Program-made: the position numbers and the translations under genes
Shown here: piece by piece, positions 1-8,871 of the stretch
How the letters are laid out: every line of letters starts with the position of its first letter
Position numbering within the stretch: the stretch's first letter is position 1
Source of the DNA: CAVUXJ01 sp963814975
Lineage (GTDB): Bacteria > Acidobacteriota > Vicinamibacteria > Vicinamibacterales > CAVVIG01
Assembly (NCBI GenBank): GCA_963814975.1
Contig: CAWFFB010000013.1
Coordinates: 1 to 64,000 of the forward strand
Reading direction: 5' to 3'
DNA length: 64,000 nt
The notes under the pieces: generated by a model
Database searches by the model: none
Seen by the model: only the letters and a program-made list of their open reading frames with translations
What the model was told of the DNA's origin: nothing

Positions 1-742
1 ACGCTCGGCGACGGTCTCGATCGACTCGCGCGCTATGGTCGTTTGATCAACGACCGGCTGGCCGTGGACGTGCTGCGCACGGGACCGGGCGTCAGATTTC
101 TCGTGGGCGTCGCAGACAAAGGCCGTTGCATCCCCAGCGCGCTGAGTTCAGCATGGCGCTGGCCCTGCGCCTGGCTCGGGAGGCCACCGCGGCGCATCTG
201 GTCCCCCTGGAGGTCCTCTTCGCCCACGCCGCTCCGGCGGATTCGATCGAACACCATGCGTTCTTCAGATCGCCCATCCACTTTTCCAGCGGCGTCAACG
301 GGATGGTTTTTTCAGACGCCGATGGCGCGCGGGTGCTCCAGGCCGCTGACGCGCCACTCGCCACGGTCATCCAGAGACGACTCGACAAGGCCCTCGACAC
401 ACTGGATCGGCCGGCCGAGGCGTCAACCGCGGGCGCGTGCGCCGGTTGCTGATCGACGGGATGGGTCAGGAGAAACCGTCGGTCCGGACGATCGGGCGCG
501 AGATGGGGTTGAGCGTGCGGACGCTGAGCCGGCGGCTGGTCGGGGAAGGCACCTCGTTCCGCGACACTCAGGACCAGGTTCGCCACCATCTGGCGGTGGC
601 CCTGCTCGGCGACGCCAACGTGAGCATCGCCGAGGTCGCCTTTTTCCTCGGGTATGCCGAACCCGCCCCGTTTCATCGTTCCTTCAAACGATGGACCGGC
701 ACGACACCGCAGCCCCATCGCCGCGCGATTCTCGCGGGCTGA
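1..742 (+). pseudogene. AraC-family transcriptional regulator, left-truncated and frameshifted
   Basis: This is an AraC-type DNA-binding regulator whose 5' end lies outside the window. The N-terminal ligand-binding part is read in frame 1 up to about base 120, then continues in frame 3 (about 126-440). The C-terminal helix-turn-helix pair is in frame 2 (437-742), with the typical motifs SVRTLSRRL and the second-helix signature SIAEVAFFLGYAEPAPFHRS. Two single-base shifts therefore interrupt one recognisable protein. The N-terminal layout resembles the arabinose-binding-like domain of OruR/ArgR-type AraC members. Either a decayed gene or two sequencing indels; the second is favoured by the intact domain sequence on both sides. 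The effector and target are unknown. Confidence 0.75.
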
Positions 743-1104
743 GAGGAAGACCCGGATTTGCTTCCGGCAACCGGCGCGGCCGGTGCGCATCTGTCCACAG
801 CACCCCTCTTCAGACCCTCCGTGGTCAGCGCCCGCCTGATCTTCGGCGCTCTCCCGGTGGTGGTCGTGGCATTCTTGGGCTTCGACGGAAGCTAAACGCC
901 ATTCAGATGAAATCTCGGGTTGGCTTGGGGCAACAGACGGTTCTTTTTCGACGCCGCGGGCGATCTCCCATCAACCCCTTGTGATCACGGTCTTAGGTTT
1001 CTAGGTTCCTTGGGTCTATTTTTGATAACGCTCGAGTCTCTATTATCAGTCGCACGTGCCGATCCTTGATCGGCAAGGGCGGCGGCGTGATACTCGGGCC
1101 TGCC
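743..1104. other. Intergenic region, no gene seen
   Basis: The stretch between the AraC remnant and the TIR gene contains only short overlapping frames with no family signature. The last 100 bases are more AT-rich than the surroundings and are the likely promoter region of the TIR gene, but I cannot place a convincing promoter. Confidence 0.4.
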
Positions 1105-2193
1105 ATGTCCACGCCCAATGCGTCCGCCCTGGCTGCCGCACGCACGCCGGTAACACTGTTCTACAGCTACGCCCACGAGGACGAACCACTACGTGACGAG
1201 CTCCAAGACCACCTCATGATCCTTGAGCGCCGGGGTGTCGTTCGATCCTGGCACGACCGCGCCATCGTGCCCGGTCACGACTGGAGCCAAGAGATCGACG
1301 AACACCTGCGCACGGCCGACGTGGTGCTGCTACTCATAAGCAAGGACTTCATCGCCAGCGACTACATTATGGGAGCGGAGCTGCATCTGGCCATGGAGCG
1401 CCAGCGCAAGGGCGACGCGGTCGTGATTCCAATCCTGCTCCGCCAGGTTGACCTTCAGCCCGAGGACGCGGCAGACATGCCATTCGTCAATCTGCTCAAG
1501 CCGCAGGGCCTACCGAAGGATCTGAAACCGGTGACTTCTTGGCTCAACCGCGACGAGGCCTGGACGAACGTAGCCAGCGGCCTGCGCGCCACGGTGAATG
1601 AGATCCGCGCGCGCCGTCCGGCACCGCGATCGGACAGTCGCGACATTGTCGCCACCGATAGCGTCTCCCCGATCGACAGCCCTCTGCTCGCCCATGTGGT
1701 CGACGACTTCACGCACCGCATCGGCCAAGCCAACACTGCCAAGGGCGGCGCGGCACTAGACGAGGGCGAGGTGCGAAGCCAGGCGCGGCGGCTGATCGAC
1801 CTTCCCGAGTCCAAGCGCGTGCTGTGGGTGGACGATCACCCCGAGAACAACACGGCCGAGCTGAGGGCTCTGGCTAAGCTGCAAATTGAGGTGGTAGCCG
1901 TGCGTTCCACCGACGAGGCACTGGCGCGACTATCCGAAACCAGCGGCCACGGAGTCTTCGACTTAGTGATCTCAGACTGGGGCCGCAGCACCGAAGGCCC
2001 ACTCGCCGGGCTGCGGTTTCTGGCCGCAATGCGCCTGCGCAGCCATCCGCAGCCAGTGGTCTTCTATCACGGCATCTTCGGCGCAATGCAGCGCGCCGCA
2101 TTGGCGGCCAGCGCACGCGCGGCTGGCGCCTTCGGCGAAGCGGTGCAACCGGACGAGTTGATGCGGCTGGGACCAGCCGCGCTTAACGCCTAA
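1105..2193 (+). CDS. TIR domain protein fused to an atypical response-regulator receiver domain
   Basis: The product has an N-terminal TIR_2-type domain (about residues 15-130: FYSYAHEDE box, WHDR..PG motif, LLLISKDF strand, and Glu92 in the position expected for the catalytic glutamate of TIR NADases). A linker of about 100 residues follows, then a C-terminal receiver-like domain (about 238-355). The receiver keeps the acidic pair (Asp243/Asp244 in WVDDHPENN) and the phospho-acceptor position (Asp291 in VISDWG). It lacks the usual Thr/Ser (FYH instead) and the conserved Lys after beta-5, so it may be a pseudo-receiver. I chose the ATG at 1105; an upstream in-frame TTG at 1066 is possible. 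The gene stands alone with an IS30 element just downstream. TIR domains in bacteria commonly act in NAD-cleaving antiphage defence or signalling; a role here is inference. Confidence 0.85.
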   Translation: MSTPNASALAAARTPVTLFYSYAHEDEPLRDELQDHLMILERRGVVRSWHDRAIVPGHDWSQEIDEHLRTADVVLLLISKDFIASDYIMGAELHLAMERQRKGDAVVIPILLRQVDLQPEDAADMPFVNLLKPQGLPKDLKPVTSWLNRDEAWTNVASGLRATVNEIRARRPAPRSDSRDIVATDSVSPIDSPLLAHVVDDFTHRIGQANTAKGGAALDEGEVRSQARRLIDLPESKRVLWVDDHPENNTAELRALAKLQIEVVAVRSTDEALARLSETSGHGVFDLVISDWGRSTEGPLAGLRFLAAMRLRSHPQPVVFYHGIFGAMQRAALAASARAAGAFGEAVQPDELMRLGPAALNA

Positions 2194-2764
2194 TATCTGG
2201 CGGTGACGCATCCCCAATTGTGCTGCAAGACAAACACCCCAGCCCAGTTCGATGAAGAAGAGCACGTAACGATCGTTGCAGCCAGATCGTCTCCACCGTG
2301 AAGAAATCAGCCGCGAGCATACCGCCCCCGCGCTCGTAAACACTCACGCGAGGCTGACCGGACACGCCCTCCGTCGCCGAACTGGTTCCCCTCGGCTTTC
2401 TTCGAACTCCGCGCCGGCGCCCCTCACGGCGCCCCTCATTGCACATCCCCTTGACGGCACGCGGGGCCTCCACAGGGCTCAGGTTTGGTATCAGACTGCT
2501 CACGGACATCGACGCGGGAACTATCAATACCGTCCATTTCAGTGGGGGATTCCTACCTAGGTTTTAGGTTCTGCTAGAGCAGTTTCCCCTTGGACGTAGC
2601 GGCAATTCGGCCGGTGTCGCTCACATTTGGGCGATTTTTCGAGAGATCGGGTCCTACTACGAATCCGAAACCGCTCTAGGTTTCCACCAGTCGCGCGTCG
2701 CCGCCATCTTGCGAAAAGTGGCCACAATTCTTCAGTATTCAACTTGCAGTGTCTCCTGATGGCA
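2194..2764. other. Intergenic region upstream of the IS30 element
   Basis: No coding sequence is recognisable. The second half holds a short inverted repeat (annotated separately) and becomes AT-richer towards the IS boundary. Confidence 0.4.
2574..2679. repeat. 106-bp element bounded by a 13-bp inverted repeat
   Basis: The 13-mer CTAGAGCAGTTTC at 2574-2586 recurs inverted at 2667-2679 with one mismatch. The two arms enclose about 80 bases without coding capacity. The arrangement resembles a miniature inverted-repeat element or a long hairpin. No target duplication was found, so the identity is open. Confidence 0.35.
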
Positions 2765-2791
2765 GGGCGGTCTCAACCAGTCGACGCAACA
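2765..2791 (+). repeat. Left terminal inverted repeat of the IS30 element
   Basis: A 27-bp sequence identical to the reverse complement of 3985-4011. Confidence 0.93.
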
Positions 2792-2830
2792 TATGGTCAC
2801 GTTCCAGGCTGAAATCTTGGAGGAGTCCAG

Positions 2831-4003
2831 ATGTCGCGTCGACGAGGAGACCATGCCAGGCGATTGAGTGAGCACGAGCGGCGGGAACTGCAGCGACGGG
2901 TCGCAGAGGGCGAGACGTTTGCGAGCGCCGCCGCCGCGGTGGGATGTTCCACGAAGTCGATTCAACGATTGCTCGCGCGGACGGGTGGCCTCGGACGGCG
3001 GGCGCCGCCGCGGTCGCCGCTGCGCCTGGCGCCGGCTGATCGTGAGGAGTTGTCCCGCGGGTTGGTGGCCGGAGACTCCCTGCGCCAGATCGCCGGACGG
3101 TTGAGGCGCGCCGTATCGACACTCTCGCGCGAGGTGGAGCGGAATGGCGGGCGGATGGTCTATCGCGCGTGCCACGCCGAAACGGCGACGGCGCGGCGGG
3201 CCCGCCGGCCGAAGCCATCGAAATTGGCCCTCCACAGTCGCCTACGGCGCGAAGTCGAGCGACGGTTGCTCGAGCGGTGGTCTCCCCAGCAGATCGCCGC
3301 GCGCCTCGTCCATGACTATCCTGACGATCAGGCCATGCGCGTCTCCCACGAAACCATCTATCGCACCCTGTTTGTGCAGGCCCGTGGCGCCCTCCGTAAG
3401 GAACTGACGGCCTGTCTGCGGACCCAGCGGACCCAGCGTCGCTCTCACAAGCGGAGCGAGCATTCCGGCACCGGGCGACTCCGGGACATGGTGCGCCTCA
3501 GCGAACGGCCCAGCGAAGCCGAGGACCGCGCGATCCCTGGGCATTGGGAGGGCGACCTGCTCATGGGGAAGGGCGGGAAGTCCGCGATTGGGACGCTCGT
3601 CGAGCGATCGAGTCGGTACGTCGTGCTCGTGCCCCTGCCGGACGGACGGACCGCGCCGCAGGTGCGCACGGCCCTCACGCGACAGCTCACGCGCCTGCCG
3701 GCGGAGTTGCGTCGCACGCTCACCTGGGATCAAGGCAAGGAGATGGCTGAGCACGTCCGCTTTTCCATCGATACCAACATCGACGTCTACTTCTGCGACC
3801 CGCACAGCCCGTGGCAGCGGGGCAGCAATGAGAACACCAACGGTCTCCTGCGGCAATACTTTCCGAAGACCGCGGACTTCAGCGTCTACACGCGCGCCGA
3901 CCTCGCCTCAGTAGCACGGCAACTGAATACCCGTCCAAGGCAGACCTTAGGTTGGAAGAAGCCGGCCGAAGTATTCTGTCTTACTGTTGCGTCGACTGGT
4001 TGA
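2831..4003 (+). CDS. IS30-family transposase
   Basis: A 390-residue DDE transposase. The N-terminus holds two helix-turn-helix regions (GCSTKSIQRLL and LRQIAGRLRRAVSTLSRE). The catalytic core has the first Asp in GHWEGDLLMG, the second in TWDQGKEM and the Glu in NENTNGLLRQYFPK, matching the DDE signature of the IS30 family. A strong Shine-Dalgarno (GGAGGAG at about 2819-2825) precedes the ATG by 5 bases. Length is normal for the family and there are no frameshifts, so the element may be active. Confidence 0.95.
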   Translation: MSRRRGDHARRLSEHERRELQRRVAEGETFASAAAAVGCSTKSIQRLLARTGGLGRRAPPRSPLRLAPADREELSRGLVAGDSLRQIAGRLRRAVSTLSREVERNGGRMVYRACHAETATARRARRPKPSKLALHSRLRREVERRLLERWSPQQIAARLVHDYPDDQAMRVSHETIYRTLFVQARGALRKELTACLRTQRTQRRSHKRSEHSGTGRLRDMVRLSERPSEAEDRAIPGHWEGDLLMGKGGKSAIGTLVERSSRYVVLVPLPDGRTAPQVRTALTRQLTRLPAELRRTLTWDQGKEMAEHVRFSIDTNIDVYFCDPHSPWQRGSNENTNGLLRQYFPKTADFSVYTRADLASVARQLNTRPRQTLGWKKPAEVFCLTVASTG

Positions 4004-4011
4004 GACCGCCC
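3985..4011 (-). repeat. Right terminal inverted repeat of the IS30 element
   Basis: A perfect reverse complement of the left terminus. It overlaps the last codons of the transposase. Confidence 0.93.
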
Positions 4012-4839
4012 GGGTTTTGAGCTGTCCACCGAGGCGGCCGACGAGAGCCGCTCCTCGGACACGCGTACGTCCGCCTGGGCTTCAGATTCATGCGGTCACT
4101 GGTCCGATCACGATTCCCGCGTCGCGACAGTGCTGAACGCTCTTGGGGGACGAGACGTTCATATTGATGCGTTGAGGAAAAGACGCGAGCGGCGGGGACA
4201 GCAATTGCGGAGGCTAGCGAAAGAAGCCTCACGTCGGGATCAGTCGGTACGGTAGTTCGTGAGGCCCGATCGAGACCATGTGCTCGTCTCGTTCGAGTTC
4301 GGCGAGGCCGCGGCGCGGTACACCGCCCTAAAGACACGCGCCCGCTGTTCGACGGGCGATAAAGAGGCCGACGCGACGGCAGGTTCGGCCGGCTTGGCGA
4401 TGGCCGGCGTAGCTGAAGGCCCACATCAAGCACAGGCACACAACCCGAGAACGGACGTCGCGAGGGCATGTTTCACGAAAACCTCCTGCGGTAGGTGGAC
4501 GACGACGGGTGCCCGCACGAGGAATAACCGACGGGATTCGCCCCTATTAATCTTGTTGGTGACGGGTGCCCCGAGGTACGCGCCAAGGCGGTAATCGCCG
4601 GACGCCTGTAGGTCGGCTGGAACAGGGCGCCAGAGTTGTGCGGGGACTAGCAGGAAGATGACGGTTGCCCGCCGTGGCCGACGTTTCAGCGGAGCGAGTT
4701 CGTACTACTTGTTCGTCCGCTGAAGAGTGTTCACCATTCGCACAAAACCCGCACACCACGAGGCCCGTCCCTGATTGACGGGCGAAGAAACGGCATCACT
4801 CTTTCGCTGTAAGTCGCTCACGAGACAGTGTTTACGGTT
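4012..4839. other. Long intergenic region between the IS30 element and tRNA-Gln
   Basis: About 830 bases with only short, low-similarity frames on both strands. I see no domain signature, repeat array or RNA structure. It may hold degraded coding DNA next to the IS. Confidence 0.4.
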
Positions 4840-4913
4840 TGGCTGGGAGGCAGGGATTCGAACCCCGATACCATGGTCCAGAGCCATGTGTCCTACCGTT
4901 GGACGACCTCCCA
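4840..4913 (-). tRNA. tRNA-Gln (anticodon CTG)
   Basis: On the minus strand the sequence folds as a cloverleaf. The acceptor stem is TGGGAGG/CCTCCCA, the D-arm contains AACGGTAGGAC, the anticodon arm is CATGG-CTCTGGA-CCATG with anticodon CTG, and the T-loop is GTTCGAATC. The discriminator is G and CCA is encoded at 4842-4840. The total is 74 bases. It reads CAG glutamine codons. Confidence 0.95.
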
Positions 4914-5007
4914 GTACCAGCGGGCGTGCGGGATAGGCGGGAAACGCCGATTATAGCCAATCCAAACGCACGCCAGCAAGGCGCATCGCGCTGGCACTGG
5001 GTGACGA

Positions 5008-5316
5008 CTAACGGATCGAGTCGTCGTCGTCCATCACGTTATCCTCGTTGCTGCGTCCGCCGATCATCTGCTCCTGCTGCGCCGGGTCGCTGCCCTGTTC
5101 GGACGCGTGCCCCGTCGCGGGTGTGTCCTCCCAGGCAGACTGATCCTGCTTTCGGCGATGACTCGCCATGCCGCCTTTTCGACCCGCTTCACGGGCTTCC
5201 TCGCACGTCCATTCGTGCGCCGTGCCCTTCTGATGCGCGGCCTTGCCCCCCTTGCTTGCAATCTCGCGCTGTTTGTTTCGATCCATCGATGCAAATCCGC
5301 GGTCCTCTGTGGCCAC
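5008..5316 (-). CDS. KGG-motif stress-induced small protein
   Basis: A 102-residue, highly charged soluble protein with two copies of the KGG motif (REIASKGGKAAH and REAGRKGGMASH), the signature of the stress-induced bacterial acidophilic repeat family (YciG-like). The C-terminal half is Gln/Asp/Glu-rich and ends in a run of Asp residues, so it is probably disordered. Family members accumulate in stationary phase or stress; the exact role is unknown. An internal ATG (MDRNKQ) 10 codons in is an alternative start. It lies about 95 bases downstream of tRNA-Gln in orientation. Confidence 0.85.
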   Translation of the reverse strand: MATEDRGFASMDRNKQREIASKGGKAAHQKGTAHEWTCEEAREAGRKGGMASHRRKQDQSAWEDTPATGHASEQGSDPAQQEQMIGGRSNEDNVMDDDDSIR

Positions 5317-5979
5317 AATGTCCTCCCTCGCGCACGCATCTCACGTCGTGCTGCGCGAATACTCAGGGTGCAACCGGGATGCCACGACCGATAGCACAAG
5401 TTCCAGCAAATTAGGGACTTAGGAAAGCCTTTCCAAGACCGCTCAACTCCGACCTCAGCCGCGGAAAAACTTTTCAGTGCGGGGACGAACTGCCATCGCA
5501 TCAGCGAGTTGCGCCTGGGAAAAATAACGGCAATCCGACGTGGCGGGGTGTTCACGCGGTTGGCTGCGCTTACCAGCCACGCACGGAGTTGGTCCCGCCC
5601 AGGGCAAGGCCACGACGTCGGAGACCCTCGGCTTACCGTTTTTCCCGTGAGAGCGACCCTCGTCTCATGGATCAGCGTAGCCGCCTTCTCACTTTGCTCG
5701 GCCGTAAGCCCCGTAGAGCTGTCTGTCGTCGCGGCGTCGAAGTTAGCGAACGCGGGCGAAGGCCGAGCGAAGCGCGAGGAGATGCTCAGCCATTCCCTCC
5801 CCATCGAGGTGTGTGGCGACGGCGACGGGGTCGTACTCACCGACCTTAGAAAGAATCGACCGAGCTCAAGAAGGCAATAGCCGTTTCGCGCGCGATTTCA
5901 GGATGTGGAAGCAGGACGATTGGGCCGGGGCCTGAGGATTTGAGGAAGCTGGGACAACCAGTGGGTTTACAATCTGGCC
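5317..5979. other. Intergenic region, no supported gene
   Basis: The 660 bases contain a long minus-strand open frame (about 5064-5840) that overlaps the KGG gene in another frame and has no recognisable domain, so I do not annotate it. A degraded gene is possible because short stretches look protein-like, but no family can be named. Confidence 0.4.
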
Positions 5980-6645
5980 ATGACAAGAAGCATCACGTTC
6001 CTCACGGTATTGGCGATTTCGGCGGGCCTCGTCGCGGCGGCTCCGCCCCAATCAGCCGGCCCCTCGCCGGCTGAACAGAAAGAGGGTTTCAAGCCCCTCT
6101 TTGACGGCAAGACCCTCACAGGCTGGACGGCCCGCGCCGGGGTTCCCGGTCCGGCGCGCGGCAACGCTCCGGCGCCAGCACCGAGACCGGCGGCAAAATG
6201 GGCAGTCGAGAACGGCGAAATCGTGGCAGTGAAGGGCAGCGGGGGCGGCCATCTCGTCACGAACCAGCCCTACGGCGACTTCACGCTCCGCCTCGACTTC
6301 TGGGCGGATCCGGACGCGAACAGCGGTATCTTCCTCCGCTCGCCCGAGACCGGGGCGATCAACGCGAACGACGCCTTCGAGGTGAATATCTTCGATCCGC
6401 ACGAGCAGTGGCCGACGGGCAGCGTGAACAACGTGCAGAAGACGAGCGCCAAGGGGACGCCGAACACGGCGGGGAAGTGGAATACCTACGAGATGACCGC
6501 CCAAGGCGATCGCGTGATCATCGTGCTCAACGGAGAGAAGACGGTCGACGCGAGCGCGAAGCGGCTTCCTCGAGGGGTGATTGCCCTGCAGGCGCCTGCG
6601 ATGGGCACGGTCAAGTTCAGGAACGTCCGCATCAAGACGCTGTGA
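5980..6645 (+). CDS. Secreted DUF1080 (3-keto-disaccharide hydrolase-like) protein
   Basis: A 221-residue exported protein. Residues 1-21 form a signal peptide (hydrophobic ITFLTVLAISAGLVAA). The rest matches the DUF1080 jelly-roll/concanavalin-like fold: the opening FKPLFDGKTLTGW, the central SGIFLRSPE segment, WNTYEMTAQGDRVIIVLNG and the closing strand KFRNVRIKTL. The family includes 3-keto-glycoside hydrolases, and members are abundant in Acidobacteriota and Planctomycetota, so periplasmic sugar processing is likely but unproven. A perfect 14-bp hairpin just downstream probably terminates it. It converges with the cupin gene. Confidence 0.88.
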   Translation: MTRSITFLTVLAISAGLVAAAPPQSAGPSPAEQKEGFKPLFDGKTLTGWTARAGVPGPARGNAPAPAPRPAAKWAVENGEIVAVKGSGGGHLVTNQPYGDFTLRLDFWADPDANSGIFLRSPETGAINANDAFEVNIFDPHEQWPTGSVNNVQKTSAKGTPNTAGKWNTYEMTAQGDRVIIVLNGEKTVDASAKRLPRGVIALQAPAMGTVKFRNVRIKTL

Positions 6646-6662
6646 GATCGAGCGGCGGGCTG

Positions 6663-6694
6663 GCGTTCCTGCGCGCACCCGCGCGCAGGAACGC
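6663..6694. terminator. Hairpin between convergent genes, probable bidirectional terminator
   Basis: A perfect 14-bp inverted repeat (GCGTTCCTGCGCGC ... GCGCGCAGGAACGC) with a 4-base loop sits between the ends of the DUF1080 gene and the convergent cupin gene. It has no clear T tract, so its efficiency is uncertain. Confidence 0.7.
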
Positions 6695-6747
6695 GTCAGC
6701 TTCCCCTGTTCAGTGCGCCGCGCACGCATCCCGCCTTCATGCCGTCT

Positions 6748-7197
6748 CTAGTTCTCGATGTTCACGCCGTAGTACTCGACGTTCTTGCTCGGGACTTCCT
6801 TCCACCAGTGCGGGGTGTTCTTGGGGATCGTGATGACGTCGCCTTTGGTGAGGTGATGGCTCTGTCCGCCCTCGATGCTGGGCGCCCTCATCTGATCGGG
6901 CGCACTGCGCTTGGCACCCACTAGCTTGCCGCCGGTGACGAAGGTGGCTTCGCCGGAGACCATGATGAAGATGTGGTTGGTGTGCTCATGGAGCTCGGCC
7001 TCGCCGGCGCCCCGATGCTGGGCCAGAACCCTCAATCCCGGGTCTTCGATGATCGCGCCGCCCTTCGCCATCACAGCGGCGACCTTGGCCTGCGGGATGT
7101 AGTGGACAGAGGCCGGAACCCCACCGGGCGCTGCAGCCACCGCGGTCAACCAAACAACCGTCACGAACAATGCCGCGAGCGCGCACAAAGACTTCAT
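6748..7197 (-). CDS. Secreted cupin-domain protein
   Basis: A 149-residue exported protein. The start at 7197 is fixed by AGGAGGG just upstream; the frame stays open further 5' but that part is not coding-like. Residues 1-22 are a signal peptide. The cupin fold shows the first metal motif around ELHEHTNHIFIMVSGEATF and the second around KGDVITIPKNTPHWW, so a divalent metal site with three His is plausible. Exported single-domain cupins of this kind are frequent near FAA-hydrolase and HpcH/HpaI proteins; the ligand is unknown. Neighbouring genes point to secreted carbohydrate or aromatic metabolism. Confidence 0.85.
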   Translation of the reverse strand: MKSLCALAALFVTVVWLTAVAAAPGGVPASVHYIPQAKVAAVMAKGGAIIEDPGLRVLAQHRGAGEAELHEHTNHIFIMVSGEATFVTGGKLVGAKRSAPDQMRAPSIEGGQSHHLTKGDVITIPKNTPHWWKEVPSKNVEYYGVNIEN

Positions 7198-7511
7198 GGG
7201 CTTCCCTCCTGTTAGCGAGTGTTGCGGTAGACTATGCCGCACGAGACCACGAATCTCAAGGTGAGATTGCTGCCCCCGAAGGGCGTCCTTCGGCGCGGTG
7301 CCCGCCCTCGAGATCGATCGCGACGGCACCAGCATCTGGATGCTGACGCGGTGCTTCGAAAAACTGGTGCGTCGGCGGTGAGAAGTGCCGATCTCAAATG
7401 GCGCCTCGGGGCGGCTGGTGAAAGTCACGTCAAGAAGTAAAATCGTAGGCTAAGCTTTCGTAGCAAGCGCCCAGAGGCGCGAGAAACGACCGTGATTTAC
7501 AGGAGGCAGGA
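7198..7511. other. Divergent promoter region between cupin and FAA-hydrolase-like genes
   Basis: Non-coding. The cupin gene is transcribed leftwards and the FAA-type gene rightwards from here. No operator palindrome is evident. Confidence 0.4.
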
Positions 7512-8609
7512 ATGAAGCGTGTATGGCTGGGAATGATCGCGGCGGTGTTCATCAGTTCCGCCCTCGCGATGGCGCAAGGCGCGACGACACCCTTCAAGCT
7601 CGGCATGTTCGAGCGGCAGGGCAAGCCGTTTCTCGGCATCGTTCTGCGTGAATCGATCGTGATCGACTTTGCCGCGGCGAACACCGCGCCCGGGATGCCG
7701 GCGTCGAAGGTGGCTGCGCCGGCGGATATGAGGGACCTCATCTCGCGATACGACCAGGGCGTGCGCGCGCGCATCGGCGAGATCATCAAGAGCGTCGAGA
7801 GCGCCGGCACGGGCGCGCGGCCGCCGTACGTCAGCGATCTGTCCGCGCTGAAGATCCTGCCGCCGATCATCCCGGTGACGATGATGAACGTCGCGGTGAA
7901 CTACGCCGAACACGACCTCGAGATGGCAAGAATTCGCGAGGGCGCTCCGGGGCAGGCCAAGCCGACGGCGGGCGGCGCGCTCCCCGGGACCAAGAGCGCG
8001 CCAGGGATCTGGGAGCGGACGGAGAATGACCCGCGCTGGAACCCGTACATGTTTCTGAAGGCCCCTGCGGCGATCATCGCGCACGGCGAAGCGATCCGCC
8101 TCCCGCCGGGACGCACTCAGGTCGAGTGGGAATGCGAGCTCGGCCTCGTGATCAGCCGCACGGCCAGTCATGTGCCGATCGCGTCGGCGACCGACTACAT
8201 TTTCGGTTACACGCTCCAGAACGACGTGTCCGATCGCGGCGGGCGAGGCGACACGCGCTACGGATCGGACTGGCTGGTGTTGAAGAACCACGATACGTTC
8301 GCGCCGCTCGGGCCGTTCATCACACCGAAGGAATTCGTTCCGAACGTCCAGAAGCTGCCGATCCGCTTTTCGCTGAACGGCAAGGTTCTGCAGGAAGGCA
8401 CCACGGCCCAGATGATTCACACCGTCGTGGAGCAGGTGAACTACGCGACCAACATCCTGACCCTGCGTACGGGCGACATCATCGCGACGGGCACGCTCCC
8501 GGGGGCCGGATCCGCCCGCACTCCGCCGATCTTCTTCAAGCCGGGCGATCGGTCCGAGTGCACGTACGAAGGCGTCGGCACGCTGATCAACCCGGTCGTC
8601 GGCTCATAG
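7512..8609 (+). CDS. Exported fumarylacetoacetate hydrolase-family protein
   Basis: A 365-residue protein with a signal peptide (residues 1-21, WLGMIAAVFISSALAMA) and the FAH C-terminal fold from about residue 120. Signatures are VEWECELGLVISR (the acidic metal-ligand motif of the family), the GYTLQNDVSDR segment, SDWLVLKNHDTFAPLGPF and the closing TGDIIATGTLPGAG. Cytosolic relatives hydrolyse or decarboxylate acyl-pyruvates in aromatic degradation; export of this one is unusual but recurs in Acidobacteriota. A GGAGG Shine-Dalgarno lies about 7 bases upstream of the ATG. Confidence 0.9.
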   Translation: MKRVWLGMIAAVFISSALAMAQGATTPFKLGMFERQGKPFLGIVLRESIVIDFAAANTAPGMPASKVAAPADMRDLISRYDQGVRARIGEIIKSVESAGTGARPPYVSDLSALKILPPIIPVTMMNVAVNYAEHDLEMARIREGAPGQAKPTAGGALPGTKSAPGIWERTENDPRWNPYMFLKAPAAIIAHGEAIRLPPGRTQVEWECELGLVISRTASHVPIASATDYIFGYTLQNDVSDRGGRGDTRYGSDWLVLKNHDTFAPLGPFITPKEFVPNVQKLPIRFSLNGKVLQEGTTAQMIHTVVEQVNYATNILTLRTGDIIATGTLPGAGSARTPPIFFKPGDRSECTYEGVGTLINPVVGS

Positions 8610-8871
8610 AGGGTGGGAGCGCAGTAAGGTCGTAACGCGCCATGCTCGACACCTTGACGCTTGCCAGTTTTGCTCCACACCTCGGAGAGACCTTTCGGGT
8701 TCTGTTCGTCCCGAACAGAGGTGGACATGGAACTGGTTGAAGCCCGGTCGCTCGGCACTGCCGCGATGAAGAAGCGCAAGCCGTTGTCGCTGCTCTTCTA
8801 GACCGGTTCCGGCGATGAGAGCCTAGTCCAGCGCCCAGGAGGATCTCACCGCACCGATCTGCGCCTCGTCA

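Larger units (their letters stand above)
2765..4011 (+). mobile_element. IS30-family insertion sequence, complete
   Basis: A 1247-bp element bounded by perfect 27-bp inverted repeats (2765-2791 and 3985-4011, beginning GGGCGGTCTCAACCAGTCGA at the left tip) and carrying one intact IS30-type transposase. The transposase stop codon lies inside the right inverted repeat, which is usual for compact IS elements. The flanking bases show no obvious target duplication (left ...GGCA, right GGGT...), although IS30 duplications are only 2-3 bp and easily missed. Confidence 0.92.

Noticed and set aside
5064..5840. 258-codon minus-strand open frame
   Set aside because: It overlaps the KGG gene in another frame, and no family signature or signal peptide is present.
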